Of a DNA stretch of 64,000 bases, positions 35,428-44,600 are shown piece after piece. This stretch comes from Candidimonas sp. SYP-B2681 (GTDB taxonomy: Bacteria; Pseudomonadota; Gammaproteobacteria; Burkholderiales; Burkholderiaceae_B), in assembly GCF_003971065.1 (NCBI RefSeq), contig NZ_RYDV01000001.1:744001-808000 (forward strand). The letters are read 5' to 3'. The notes below the pieces were generated by a model. That model did no database searches, had not been told where the DNA came from, and saw only the letters and a list, made by a program, of their open reading frames with translations. The stretch's first letter is position 1. Every line of letters begins with the position of its first letter. The position numbers and the translations under genes are program-made.

Positions 35428-36401
35428 TTCTGTGATACCCCTGCTTCTTTTACTAACTCGCCCCAAATCTGGAAGTTCTCTTCTACCATTTGCTGAAAGG
35501 CTTTAGGCGAATCGCTCATGACAACCTCTGATCCCAGCGCCGAAAGTTTCTTGTTGACATCGGGATTGGCTAGCGTGCGGTTCAATTGAGTATGCAATTT
35601 TTGCACGACTTCTTTGGGAGTTCCTTTGGGTGCAAAAAAACCCAACCATGCGCCCATGTTGAAGCCTTTGACACCCTCTTCAGCGATTGTCGGAATCGAC
35701 GGATCCAATTTCGCGCGTCCTTCAGTGCTGACAGCGATCGCCTGGAGTCTGCCGGACTTTACATGAGGCAAGGTCGACACCAGAGTATCAAACGTCATGT
35801 CGACGTTTCCGCCAATAATGTCCGTTTGAGCTTGGCTACTGCCCGTATAGGGAACGTGAATCATCTTCGTTCCTGTTTGCTTCATCAACATTTCCATCAA
35901 TAGATGGCTAGTGGTTCCCATTCCGATGGACGCAAAGGTAAGGTCTTCTGGATTCTTGCGAGCGTAGTCCATGATTTTCTGAAAGCTGTCCAGCCCTTTC
36001 TGCTTATTCGTCACCAGCAAGTAAGGCAACCATGTGCTTTGGCCGATGGCTTCAAAGTCTGTCAGTGCGTTGTAGTTAAGTTTCTTGTAGACGTGCGGAT
36101 TGATGTTCATGGGTGCAGTTGCAGACAGCACTAACGTGTATCCGTCCGGAGCCGCCTTGGCCACTTGGGCTACCGCCAAGCTTCCGCCCACACCTGGCTT
36201 ATTGTCGACGATGACGGGCTGCCCCCAATCCTTACTGAACTGTTCGCCGATGATGCGGGCTATGGCGTCGGTCGATGTTCCAGGCGGAAATCCGACCATA
36301 ATCGTAATTGGCCGAACAGGATATTCCGCCGCATGGAGCGGAGCTGTCGCACACATCGTGGCAGCCAATGCCATCGCACTCATCAAGGTTTTTACAAGCA
36401 T
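35424..36401 (-). CDS. Bug-type tripartite tricarboxylate receptor
   Basis: A 325-residue periplasmic receptor with an AGGGAG site before the ATG and a signal peptide ending near LHA-AE. Family segments are YPVRPITIMVGFPPGTSTDA, DNKPGVGGSLAVAQVAKAAP and VPYTGSSQAQTDIIGG. It leads a Bug/aldolase/SDR operon in which all genes touch or nearly touch, so the receptor and enzymes are made together. It is divergent from another Bug gene across a 426-bp region. Confidence 0.92.
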   Translation of the reverse strand: MLVKTLMSAMALAATMCATAPLHAAEYPVRPITIMVGFPPGTSTDAIARIIGEQFSKDWGQPVIVDNKPGVGGSLAVAQVAKAAPDGYTLVLSATAPMNINPHVYKKLNYNALTDFEAIGQSTWLPYLLVTNKQKGLDSFQKIMDYARKNPEDLTFASIGMGTTSHLLMEMLMKQTGTKMIHVPYTGSSQAQTDIIGGNVDMTFDTLVSTLPHVKSGRLQAIAVSTEGRAKLDPSIPTIAEEGVKGFNMGAWLGFFAPKGTPKEVVQKLHTQLNRTLANPDVNKKLSALGSEVVMSDSPKAFQQMVEENFQIWGELVKEAGVSQK

Positions 36402-36827
36402 CTATGTCTCCCTAATTCATTGGAACTTAAGCTTTTTAGCTGGCCATTCTGTCATGCACGCCTACACCAATCAATTCGCCAATATGAAACCAGGGGTTCG
36501 TATTTTTAGAACAACCGTTTCGTTTAAATTGCCTGCGATCCACAATACTGACCTAAAGTAGGAAGTCTGACAGCCGATGAGTGCGTCAATGTCAGTACGT
36601 GTCGGTGCTAAGGCCTTTGGAAGATTTACCGAAGCCGGCTAGCCGATGGTTCTTGAGCCAGCTCGCGGCGGTTATTCAAATCGGGTATTTTCTCATTATC
36701 ATTCTGTATTACAGAATCGACTTTATCGGTTTCAGAACCCATAGAATGGTGTCCCAACTCGAATTTTTCGAGAGCATAAAAAGCGGACGCTTTCCGTGTC
36801 CGTTCATCATAAGAAAAAGGACGCACC
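36402..36827. other. Divergent regulatory region between two Bug genes
   Basis: This 426-bp region separates two divergently transcribed Bug receptor genes and has no credible reading frame. It contains a perfect palindrome at 36701-36717 and a hairpin CGGAC/GTCCG just before the plus-strand gene. Promoters for both directions must lie here. No regulator gene is adjacent. Confidence 0.6.
36701..36717. promoter_or_regulatory. Perfect palindromic operator candidate
   Basis: ATTCTGTA-T-TACAGAAT is a perfect 17-bp inverted repeat about 110 bp before the plus-strand Bug gene. Size and symmetry suit a dimeric GntR- or IclR-type repressor, but the regulator is not encoded nearby. Confidence 0.5.
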
Positions 36828-37853
36828 ATGATTATCGCCACACGCAATGCTGACCTAAACGGCCGCTCTGTGCTTAGCCGTGCGACACGGCGTATGGTTC
36901 TTGCTGGAGTCGTGGGATGCTTCGCCATGTCTCCAGCGCTGGCTGCGGGCGCCGCAGAAGCCTATCCTGAAAAGCCGATAAACTTGATCGTCTCGTATCC
37001 AGCTGGCGGTAGCGTTGATGTGGCGGCGCGAATTTTGCAAGACCCTTTGTCCAAAATCCTTGGACAGCCGGTGGTTGTGGAAAACAAGGGAGGCGCGGGC
37101 GGTACCATTGGTACGGCAGCGGTAGCCAAGGCGGCGCCTAATGGCTATACGTTGCTGATCACCTTGTCTTCCCACACGATCAATCCTGCGATCTACACCA
37201 CCCTGCCGTTTGATACCGAAAATGATTTCACCCCAATATCGATGGTCGCCTCGGCGCCGCAAATTCTGGTAGCCCACCCGACATTCCCTCCATCGTCTTT
37301 AGCGGAGCTGATCGAGTACGCCAAGAAGCGACCCGATGCCATTCCATATGGTTCGGCCGGAACAGGGTCTCCCAGCCATATTGCGGGAGAACTCTTCAAA
37401 TTGAAAACCGGGTTAACGCTTACGCACATTCCGTATCGGGGTGGCGGCCCAGCAACGATCGATGTATTGGGCGGAACAATACCCTTATTATGGGTTTCCT
37501 TGCCATCGGTCACGCAGCACGTCAAAAGCGGTCGCCTGAAAGCATTGGCTGTTTCGACCAAAGACCGTACCCCAGTCCTTCCGGACGTTCCGTCCGTTTC
37601 TGAAACCATCAAAGAATTCAACGTCGACTCGTGGTATGCAATGTTCGCACCCGCCAATACACCTCCAGCGATCGTCGATAAAATCCAGGCCGCCATTTCG
37701 ACTGCGGCCAAAGACACAAAAGTACAGGCCGCTTTTCTTGCGCAGGGAGCCGTCGCTATCGGAGGTACCTCTGCTGAACTGGACCAGGTGGTAAAGACGG
37801 AAGTGCCTATGTGGAAAGCGCTCGCCAAACAGGCAGATATCAAGATCAACTAA
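36828..37853 (+). CDS. Bug-type tripartite tricarboxylate receptor
   Basis: A 341-residue periplasmic receptor with an AAGGACG site before the ATG. The N-terminus carries a twin-arginine-like ATRRMV segment before the hydrophobic core (VLAGVVGCFAMSPALAA), so Sec export is usual but Tat cannot be excluded. Family segments are YPEKPINLIVSYPAGGSVDV, ENKGGAGGTIGTAAVAKAAP and IPYRGGGPATIDVLGG. It stands alone, followed by 240 bp of non-coding sequence; possibly it serves the divergent aldolase/SDR operon. Confidence 0.92.
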   Translation: MIIATRNADLNGRSVLSRATRRMVLAGVVGCFAMSPALAAGAAEAYPEKPINLIVSYPAGGSVDVAARILQDPLSKILGQPVVVENKGGAGGTIGTAAVAKAAPNGYTLLITLSSHTINPAIYTTLPFDTENDFTPISMVASAPQILVAHPTFPPSSLAELIEYAKKRPDAIPYGSAGTGSPSHIAGELFKLKTGLTLTHIPYRGGGPATIDVLGGTIPLLWVSLPSVTQHVKSGRLKALAVSTKDRTPVLPDVPSVSETIKEFNVDSWYAMFAPANTPPAIVDKIQAAISTAAKDTKVQAAFLAQGAVAIGGTSAELDQVVKTEVPMWKALAKQADIKIN

Positions 37854-38091
37854 ATTCGCGGGCGACAAACAAGTATGTTCGGCGAGCCGAGTACGCCCTG
37901 CCCTGCAAAAGACGCAGGGTATACCAAATCCACCATAGACGCGGGTCGAAGTCTGGTAGTTCACGGAGCTTGTGCCTCGCCCAGCGACACGTCAGAAGTG
38001 GCAGGCATCAAATATGCTTCTTTGAGGTTTGGTCGACGCGCGATCAGGCCCGTTAATCCTAGCCGGTGCCTTTCCATTAAGGAGTGATCAC

Positions 38092-38535
38092 ATGAGTACA
38101 GATTCAATTTTTTCTCAACCTCGCCTCGCGGTCCTTGTAAGCACAGCAATCGTTGGCGGTCTGATTGCCATCTATAGCGTGGCCATGGCTGCCGAGAGCA
38201 AAGTAATGTTGAGCGGCGCCCAAGAGGTTCCTGCCGTCACCACGGCGGCCAAGGGCAACGGCACCATCACCATTGGCGACGATAAAACAGTGAGCGGCAG
38301 CGTCACCACTTCAGGCGTAGTTGGTACCGTGGCGCACATCCACGAGGGGCTCGCCGGCAAGAACGGTCCTCCCATCATCACCTTGGAAAAGAAAGGAGAA
38401 AACCAATGGATGGTGCCGGCGAATGCAAAACTGACCGACGCGCAATACCAGGCATATAAAGCGGGCAATCTTTACGTCAACGTGCATAGCGCTGCGCACA
38501 AAGGCGGTGAAATCCGGGATCAGTTGAAGCCCTGA
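38092..38535 (+). CDS. CHRD-domain protein
   Basis: A 147-residue protein; the ATG at 38092 follows TAAGGAG. A signal anchor or signal peptide (LAVLVSTAIVGGLIAIYSVA) is followed by a single CHRD (chordin-like) domain: LSGAQEVPAVTT, GSVTTSGVVGTVAHIHEGLAG, and the closing YVNVHSAAHKGGEIRDQL. CHRD domains are beta-sandwiches of unknown binding partner, common in secreted bacterial proteins. It stands in front of the manganese riboswitch/mntP unit but has its own ribosome site. No specific role can be given. Confidence 0.85.
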   Translation: MSTDSIFSQPRLAVLVSTAIVGGLIAIYSVAMAAESKVMLSGAQEVPAVTTAAKGNGTITIGDDKTVSGSVTTSGVVGTVAHIHEGLAGKNGPPIITLEKKGENQWMVPANAKLTDAQYQAYKAGNLYVNVHSAAHKGGEIRDQLKP

Positions 38536-38679
38536 TCTTTAAGCCCCTTATTGTTTTAAGCCTGCCTAATTGGCGATACTTATTCTCGCGAACGCTCTTT
38601 TCCGTTGAGATTGGCAAGGTGGCCTGCCACTCACGGCTTGGGCCACCGAAGATAAGTGGTCGCCCAGGGTACAATGTAG

Positions 38680-38850
38680 CCATCTCTTTGGGGAGTAGCC
38701 TACTTTCGTCGCGTACGAAAGGGTTGCGTCAACATTCTTGGCTTCTCAGCCATGGCGCAAGCGGCCGAAAGGCATGGCGAGACCATAGACATCTGCGTGG
38801 GCCGCCGGGCCGCATGCATATGTCCATGTGTCGCCCGGCTGGAATGACCG
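38680..38850 (+). promoter_or_regulatory. yybP-ykoY manganese riboswitch
   Basis: The leader of mntP contains the hallmark aptamer strands of the yybP-ykoY class: TCTTTGGGGAGTAGCC at 38684-38699, a hairpin, GTCAACATTCTTGGC around 38728-38742, CATGGCG repeats, and GGCGAGACCATAGAC around 38776-38790. This RNA senses Mn(II). The following GC-rich stretch (38800-38848, pairing GGGCCGCC and CGCCCGG-type strands) is a likely expression platform covering the ribosome site. TACAAT at 38670-38675 may be the -10 element. Its position directly before a manganese exporter is the classic arrangement and gives switch-on at high manganese. Confidence 0.92.
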
Positions 38851-38853
38851 CAA

Positions 38854-39417
38854 ATGAATTTTGTATCTACGATGATTCTAGCGTTGGCTATGTCTACCGA
38901 CGCGTTCGCCGCTGCCATCAGTAAAGGCACCGCGCTTCACAAACCTCACATATCAGAAGCACTACGAACTGGTCTTATTTTCGGCGTGATCGAAGCCATT
39001 ACGCCATTGGTGGGCTGGGCGCTGGGCTCTATCGCCGCTGGGTTCGTGTCAGACTGGGATCATTGGATCGCATTCGGTTTGCTTTTAATCCTGGGCACCT
39101 TGATGATACGAAATGGCCTGAGGAATGAAAAATCCCAGACCGCCCCTGTGATCCGCCACTCATTCTGGCTACTCGCAGCGACCGGCTTTGCCACCAGCAT
39201 CGATGCTATGGCTGTTGGCGTAAGCCTTGCGTTTATCGATAACAATATCTTGATAACGGCAGCAGCCATCGGACTGGCCACGCTGGTAATGGTCACGCTC
39301 GGCGTTATGGTCGGCCGGCTAATTGGAGTGGTGGCTGGAAAGCGAGCCGAAATACTCGGTGGAGTGGCGCTGATCGGTATCGGATCCGCCATCCTATATG
39401 AGCACACCGCCATATAA
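38854..39417 (+). CDS. mntP: Manganese efflux pump MntP
   Basis: A 187-residue inner-membrane protein with six helices arranged as two homologous halves. The first half has [18 protein letters not shown] with the conserved Asp of the ion path, and the second has [19 protein letters not shown] with its counterpart Asp. [16 protein letters not shown] near residue 43 is also conserved. It exports Mn(II) and protects against manganese overload. Expression is evidently controlled by the yybP-ykoY riboswitch immediately upstream. Confidence 0.95.
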   Translation: MNFVSTMILALAMSTDAFAAAISKGTALHKPHISEALRTGLIFGVIEAITPLVGWALGSIAAGFVSDWDHWIAFGLLLILGTLMIRNGLRNEKSQTAPVIRHSFWLLAATGFATSIDAMAVGVSLAFIDNNILITAAAIGLATLVMVTLGVMVGRLIGVVAGKRAEILGGVALIGIGSAILYEHTAI

Positions 39418-39540
39418 AGGTATATGGCTCATAGTAGCCGGCGCATGGATCGCCACGATTGCACGCGGCGTCGGCTATATGGGGAACTTACGATATCAGT
39501 CGATGAATGCCAGTTGCCCATCCAAGGTCTACCTCAGACC

Positions 39541-40563
39541 TCAGTCCACCATAACCATACGGTTTTTACCTTGATTCTTGGCTCGATATAATCTGCTGTC
39601 GGCAAGTTCAATCAGGCGAGCTGGAACTTCGCCTTCGATGGGGATCAGGGTGGCTCCGCCACCACTGACGGTCACCCGGTCGCTCGTGGAAGCCGCAGCG
39701 TGCGAAATCGCCAGTTCCGCTACTGAGTGCCGTACGATTTCCCCAAGCAGCGCGACGCCACCCGCAGTGGTTCTAGGCAGTATCAACGCGAACTCCTCCC
39801 CACCGAAACGTGCGGCAAGATCGGCAGGCCGCTTACAAACAGCCTGAATCGCGGCGGCGATTCGCCGCAACAACTCGTCCCCTGCGACGTGACCATAGGT
39901 ATCGTTGTAGCCTTTGAAGTTGTCGACGTCGATCAACAACATCGAAATCTCGGCCCGCTCGCGTTTGGCGCGCCGCCACTCGGCTTCCAGGTAATCATCG
40001 AAATACCGGCGGTTAGCGATGCCGGTTAATCCGTCGGTATTGGTTAGCCGCAGCAGCTCCAGATTGATTTCCTGCAGCTTTTGTTGGCTCTCTTGCAGCG
40101 CTTGGAACGCCGCGTCGCGCTGCTGCAGGCTGATATAGAAACGGGAGTGGTATTCGATTCGGGCCACCAGTTCAATCGTATCTGGCACTTTCACCATATA
40201 GTCGTTCACGCCTGCGGCGAACGCGGCTCTTTTGATGGCGGGATCTTCTGTGCTCGACAATACGACGATCGGGATGTCGGCTGTGGCTGGATTGGTGCGA
40301 TACTGGTGTACCAAAGCGAGCCCGTCCACACCGGGCATCACCAGGTCCTGCAGGATCACGGTGGGCTTGGTTAGCTCCGCGACAGCGAGTGCTTCCTCGG
40401 CCCGCGAGCAGTAATGGAAGTTGATGTGCGGCTGCGACGCCAATGCGAGACGTATTGCCTGCCCAACCAAGGGCTGATCGTCCACCAGCAGCACCATTAT
40501 CTTGTAGTTGTCCCGAGCTGCGGGCCATCCCGCATTAAGGCGGTGCAACGCATCTAAATCCAT
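39541..40563 (-). CDS. wspR: Response-regulator diguanylate cyclase WspR
   Basis: A 340-residue protein: receiver domain at ~25-140 with phosphoacceptor Asp73 in LQDLVMPG, a short coiled coil (~140-180), then a GGDEF domain with active-site GGEEF at 254-258 and an inhibitory I-site RPAD at 245-248, five residues upstream as required. It makes c-di-GMP from GTP when phosphorylated and is feedback-inhibited. Last gene of the wsp operon, 21 bp after wspF. Phosphate should come from the WspE kinase encoded upstream. Confidence 0.95.
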   Translation of the reverse strand: MDLDALHRLNAGWPAARDNYKIMVLLVDDQPLVGQAIRLALASQPHINFHYCSRAEEALAVAELTKPTVILQDLVMPGVDGLALVHQYRTNPATADIPIVVLSSTEDPAIKRAAFAAGVNDYMVKVPDTIELVARIEYHSRFYISLQQRDAAFQALQESQQKLQEINLELLRLTNTDGLTGIANRRYFDDYLEAEWRRAKRERAEISMLLIDVDNFKGYNDTYGHVAGDELLRRIAAAIQAVCKRPADLAARFGGEEFALILPRTTAGGVALLGEIVRHSVAELAISHAAASTSDRVTVSGGGATLIPIEGEVPARLIELADSRLYRAKNQGKNRMVMVD

Positions 40564-40584
40564 TCTTGCTTCATCCTGCGCGTT

Positions 40585-41595
40585 TCATGCGAACGCAATA
40601 ATTAGTTTCGATGCGATGAGTTCGGAGGGTACAACAGCTACTGCCGCCCCCTGTTCAGCTGCGGCCTTAGGCATGCCGTACACGGCGCTGGAAGAACGAT
40701 CTTGCGCGATCGTATAGTACCCCTTGTCACGCATGGCCTTCAAACCGCTTGCGCCGTCGCGCCCCATGCCCGAAAGAAGAACCCCGACGGCGTCTCCGCG
40801 CCACATACTAACGACGCTGTGGAAAAACACGTCAATTGACGGGTGGTACGGACTGCCGGCCGGGTCCGGAGTATAGCCTAGCCGTTCGGCGCCTTTAAGC
40901 CTAAGATGCTGGTCGGTACCTGCCACCAGTACCGTTCCGGAGACCGCTCGATCGCCCTCGCTGGCTATGCGGACCGGCAGCGAGCACTGCTGGCCAAGCC
41001 ACTCCGCCATGCCGTGCGCAAACGCAGCATCGATATGCTGGATGACGACCACCGCCGCCGGAAAGTTAGCAGGAAGCTTGCGCAGGACCGTGGCGAGCGC
41101 GCCGGGCCCTCCTGCTGAGGCCCCAATCGCGACAAGGCGAGTCGATCCCTTGCCCGTCGACACCGGTACGGAAGCGGTGCCATCGCCCTGACTCTGCCGC
41201 TCGGCGATCAACCGCTTAACCATTTCTATTTTCGACAACAGGGGCGCGGCGCCCCGCGCGAAGTCTTCGCGCATCAGGCCGGACGTGTCAACCGCGTCCA
41301 CCGCGCCACACCCCAACGCCTCGTAGACTTTCCTTGCTTGGGCACCCACATCCAGCGTCACGATCAGGATGGCACAAGGGCTTTGCTTCATGATCCGCCG
41401 GGTGACCTCGCCTCCGTCCAAGTGCGGCATCACCACATCCATCAATACCAAGTCCGGTCTTTGCGCTTTGCATAGCTGGACAGCCTGTTCGCCATCATGC
41501 GCGACCCAGATCACTTCATGATCCGGTCGCAGCGCGAGCGCCCGACGCAACGTCTCGACCGCAAGCGGCAAATCATTGACGATGCCAATCTTCAT
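40585..41595 (-). CDS. wspF: Chemotaxis methylesterase CheB-type WspF
   Basis: A 336-residue CheB homologue: N-terminal receiver (VLMDVVMPHLDG carries the phosphoacceptor Asp) and C-terminal methylesterase with Ser in IGASAGGPGAL, His in VVIQHIDAAFAHGMAEWL and Asp in GMGRDGASG. It removes methyl groups from the WspA receptor and thereby resets signalling. In Pseudomonas, loss of wspF locks the system on and produces wrinkly colonies. Its ATG overlaps the wspE stop (ATGA). Confidence 0.95.
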   Translation of the reverse strand: MKIGIVNDLPLAVETLRRALALRPDHEVIWVAHDGEQAVQLCKAQRPDLVLMDVVMPHLDGGEVTRRIMKQSPCAILIVTLDVGAQARKVYEALGCGAVDAVDTSGLMREDFARGAAPLLSKIEMVKRLIAERQSQGDGTASVPVSTGKGSTRLVAIGASAGGPGALATVLRKLPANFPAAVVVIQHIDAAFAHGMAEWLGQQCSLPVRIASEGDRAVSGTVLVAGTDQHLRLKGAERLGYTPDPAGSPYHPSIDVFFHSVVSMWRGDAVGVLLSGMGRDGASGLKAMRDKGYYTIAQDRSSSAVYGMPKAAAEQGAAVAVVPSELIASKLIIAFA

Positions 41596-43904
41596 GCGTC
41601 CGCCGCTCCAATCAAATCTCTTACTACTCGTAGGAGGGTTCCGCCATCAAATGCGCCCTTCGCAAGATAATAGTCGGCACCGGCATCGAGCCCGCGGCGC
41701 CGGTCTTCCTCGCGCTCTTTGTACGACACAATCATTACAGAGGTCGACGCCAGGCTCGGGGTCTTTCTGATCAAGGTAACCAACTCGATGCCGTCCATCC
41801 GCGGCATATCGATATCGGTAACCACCAGATCGAATCGCTCGCTACGAACAGCATTCCAACCATCCATGCCGTCCACTGCAATGGTGACGTCATAGCCTTG
41901 ACTGGTTAGGAGTTTTCGCTCGAGTTCACGCACCGTCAAGGAATCGTCCACCACCAGCACACGCTTGCGCCGAGGCGCACTGCCAGAGCCGGAATGATTT
42001 TGCACATTTTCGATTTCACCGGCACTGATCAGCTTTTCCACTGACCGAATCATGTCGTCGACATCAACGATCAGTACAGGGGAGCCATCTTCGAGAATAG
42101 CGCAGGCCGCGATATCCTTCACCTTTCCAAGGCGCTGGTCAAGCGGCTGTGCCACCAACATGCGTTCACCAAGGAATCGGTCGACCACCAGGCCGTACTC
42201 ACTGTGCTGCTCGCCTACCACCACCACCGGAACGGTGGCGCCGGGCTGCGCCATTACGCCGCTTTGCATGATCTGGTGTGCAGTGACCAGTCCGATCCGC
42301 CGCCCCTGGAACGCGAAGTGCTGCTTGCCCTGCACACAGTCGATTTTCTCTTGGGCAAGCTCGAGCGTGCAATTGACATAGGCGAGCGGAAACGCATATG
42401 GCTCTCCACCGATGTCTACCAGGAGACTGCGCACTATTGACTGCGTGAGCGGCAGTTGCAACTGGAATCGGGTTCCCCGCCCCTTGGTGGTAAATATCCG
42501 GATCGTGCCGCGCAGCTGTTTGATTATGTTTGAGACCGCGTCCAAACCGACGCCGCGCCCGGAAATCTCAGTCACCCTATCCCGCGTTGTAAAGTTCGGG
42601 AGCATCAAGAATTCGAGTAGCTCAGGTTCGCTCATCTGTGCGACGGTGTCGTGACTTCCCAAATTGCGCTGAATAATGGCGGCGCGTAGCGCGTCCAGGT
42701 CGATGCCACCGCCATCGTCGGCAACATTGATTTGAAGCATTCCGCCAGAGTGCCGTGCCTCCATGGTCACTACCCCTTCAGCTTGCTTGCCGCTGCTAAG
42801 CCGTTGGCCCGGGGATTCGATCCCATGGTCGACCGCGTTGCGCAACAGATGCCCCAAGGGCGTGTCAAGGCGCTCCAGGATATCGCGGTCGATCGCGGTG
42901 TGGTTACCGACGATGTCCAGCCGGACCAGCTTGCCGAGCGAGCGGCTTAAGTCCCGCACCATGCGCGGGTAGGTGCCGGTGGTGTCCGCAAAGGGCCGCA
43001 TCCGGCAAGCAAGTGCCTCATCGTACAAGCGCTGCGACAGGTTAACGGACCGCCGGTCGAACGTTTCCAATTCCACTAACTGGTTGGACAACATCTGCTG
43101 ACATTTGGCGAGAAGGCGGCGTACCTCGGCAAGGCTGGTTTGCGCGCGGTCACTGAGCCGTAAATCGGCCAGTTCCTCATGGACGCCCTCCAGAGAGCGC
43201 ATGGTGTTGCGCTGCAGGCGCTGCAGGCGCAGCATGGACTCTGCGAACGGCTTCAGACGACGCGATTCCACCAGCGACTCACCCGACAAGCTGAGCAAAC
43301 GATTAAGATTTTCGGCCGTGACGCGCAGCGCCCGGTCCGTGTGCTCGCGTGACGCTGAGGCCCGCAGTGCGTCGCGATCCGGCTCTTGTAATAAGGCGTT
43401 AACGGGCGTAGTAAGGACGTGCTCCACCGGCGTGGCCGTTCCTTCCAGCAGAATTGATGGCGATGCAGCCTGCGGCTGCGCGAGGACGGCATTGGCCCCA
43501 TGAAGGCTGATGCCGAGCATATCCAGAAAGCCGTTGATCTCGCTCCTGCCTTCGCTGTCAGCCCAAGCAATGTCGTTTGTCGGCGGATTGGCAATCCGAT
43601 GCACAAGATCCGAGCCACGCAACAAAGCGTCAATTTGAGCAGCGCCTAGGACTAGCCTGCCCTGTTGTGCCGACACGAAGCACTCTTCCATCGCATGAGC
43701 GACATCCACCCCGGCAGCAAGCCCAATAATGCGTGCGGCACCCTTGAGAGAGTGCGCGGCACGCATGCATTCTTCGAGATATTTGGCCGAAGCAGGCACT
43801 CGTTCCAGCGCAAGCAAACCGGCGCTCAGCGATCGCACGTGCGTTTCCACCTCCAGCCGGAACAAGTCCAGCAGCGACAGTGAATCCGAATCGTTTGCAC
43901 TCAT
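41592..43904 (-). CDS. wspE: Hybrid CheA-type histidine kinase WspE
   Basis: A 770-residue kinase. Domains in order: HPt with the phosphorylated His in AAHSLKGAARI (~50), dimerisation region, HATPase (LLRNAVDHGIESPGQ, then NVADDGGGIDLDAL and TEISGRGVGLDAV), CheW-like domain (~510-640) and a C-terminal receiver (VLVVDDSLTVRELE; VVTDIDMPRMDG). The start at 43904 overlaps the wspD stop. It phosphorylates WspR and WspF in response to WspA. The attached receiver is the normal WspE layout and may act as a phosphate sink. Confidence 0.95.
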   Translation of the reverse strand: MSANDSDSLSLLDLFRLEVETHVRSLSAGLLALERVPASAKYLEECMRAAHSLKGAARIIGLAAGVDVAHAMEECFVSAQQGRLVLGAAQIDALLRGSDLVHRIANPPTNDIAWADSEGRSEINGFLDMLGISLHGANAVLAQPQAASPSILLEGTATPVEHVLTTPVNALLQEPDRDALRASASREHTDRALRVTAENLNRLLSLSGESLVESRRLKPFAESMLRLQRLQRNTMRSLEGVHEELADLRLSDRAQTSLAEVRRLLAKCQQMLSNQLVELETFDRRSVNLSQRLYDEALACRMRPFADTTGTYPRMVRDLSRSLGKLVRLDIVGNHTAIDRDILERLDTPLGHLLRNAVDHGIESPGQRLSSGKQAEGVVTMEARHSGGMLQINVADDGGGIDLDALRAAIIQRNLGSHDTVAQMSEPELLEFLMLPNFTTRDRVTEISGRGVGLDAVSNIIKQLRGTIRIFTTKGRGTRFQLQLPLTQSIVRSLLVDIGGEPYAFPLAYVNCTLELAQEKIDCVQGKQHFAFQGRRIGLVTAHQIMQSGVMAQPGATVPVVVVGEQHSEYGLVVDRFLGERMLVAQPLDQRLGKVKDIAACAILEDGSPVLIVDVDDMIRSVEKLISAGEIENVQNHSGSGSAPRRKRVLVVDDSLTVRELERKLLTSQGYDVTIAVDGMDGWNAVRSERFDLVVTDIDMPRMDGIELVTLIRKTPSLASTSVMIVSYKEREEDRRRGLDAGADYYLAKGAFDGGTLLRVVRDLIGAADA

Positions 43905-44599
43905 ACGATGCTCCGATTTAGCGCATAAAACAACGAATCGCCGTCGAGAACCCCGACCGTCCTGTCCCGCCACGGAAGAATGCCCTTGGTGTAAATCGCG
44001 GCCGTATGGTCGACGGTAGAAGGGATGGCTGCCAATGCCGACGGCGAAAAGCGATGTACGCCATCCACTTCATCAACAGGAAATACGATCGCGTGTTCCC
44101 CGTGGTTCGTTACCAGCATGGGTTTAAACAAGTTACGATTCTGAATCTGCTCTTCCCCGGTGGCCTTTTCAACATTCAACAGCCGTGTCAGCGACATGCA
44201 CAGCAGCAGCGCACCGCGAATGTTGACAATCCCGAGCACAGCGGCGTTGCGCTGGTGTGGCAGTGAATGGATCTTGCGCTCCTCCGCAATTTCCTTGATG
44301 AATGCGCTTTGAAGTCCGAGCCATTCGCCCCCGACCCGGAAAATTAGAACTGATTCCGTGCCGTCCATTGGCAGCCGCTCCGGGCTGGCAGACTCGCTAC
44401 GCCAGATCGCTGCCTCGCCGATAGGGGCCGCCCGATCGAGCAGCTTGGCGGCCGCCTCACTGTAAGTGGGACAGTTGCGACAATGCACATGACGTTGCAG
44501 TTCCGGGCACGAACCGTCGCCGCGGATACCGATCCGGTTCCAGCAATCGTTAAAGCGCGGCATCGGCGGCATTCCTAAGCTATCAGACGTTTTACCCAT
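43901..44599 (-). CDS. wspD: CheW-type coupling protein WspD
   Basis: A 232-residue protein. An N-terminal extension of about 75 residues with clustered cysteines (CPELQRHVHCRNCPTY) precedes a CheW domain (VLIFRVGGEWLGLQSAFIKE, ILGIVNIRGALLLCMSL). That Cys-rich extension is characteristic of WspD. It couples the WspA receptor to WspE. It lies between the wspC stop and the wspE start, overlapping the latter. Confidence 0.93.
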   Translation of the reverse strand: MGKTSDSLGMPPMPRFNDCWNRIGIRGDGSCPELQRHVHCRNCPTYSEAAAKLLDRAAPIGEAAIWRSESASPERLPMDGTESVLIFRVGGEWLGLQSAFIKEIAEERKIHSLPHQRNAAVLGIVNIRGALLLCMSLTRLLNVEKATGEEQIQNRNLFKPMLVTNHGEHAIVFPVDEVDGVHRFSPSALAAIPSTVDHTAAIYTKGILPWRDRTVGVLDGDSLFYALNRSIV

Positions 44600-44600
44600 G

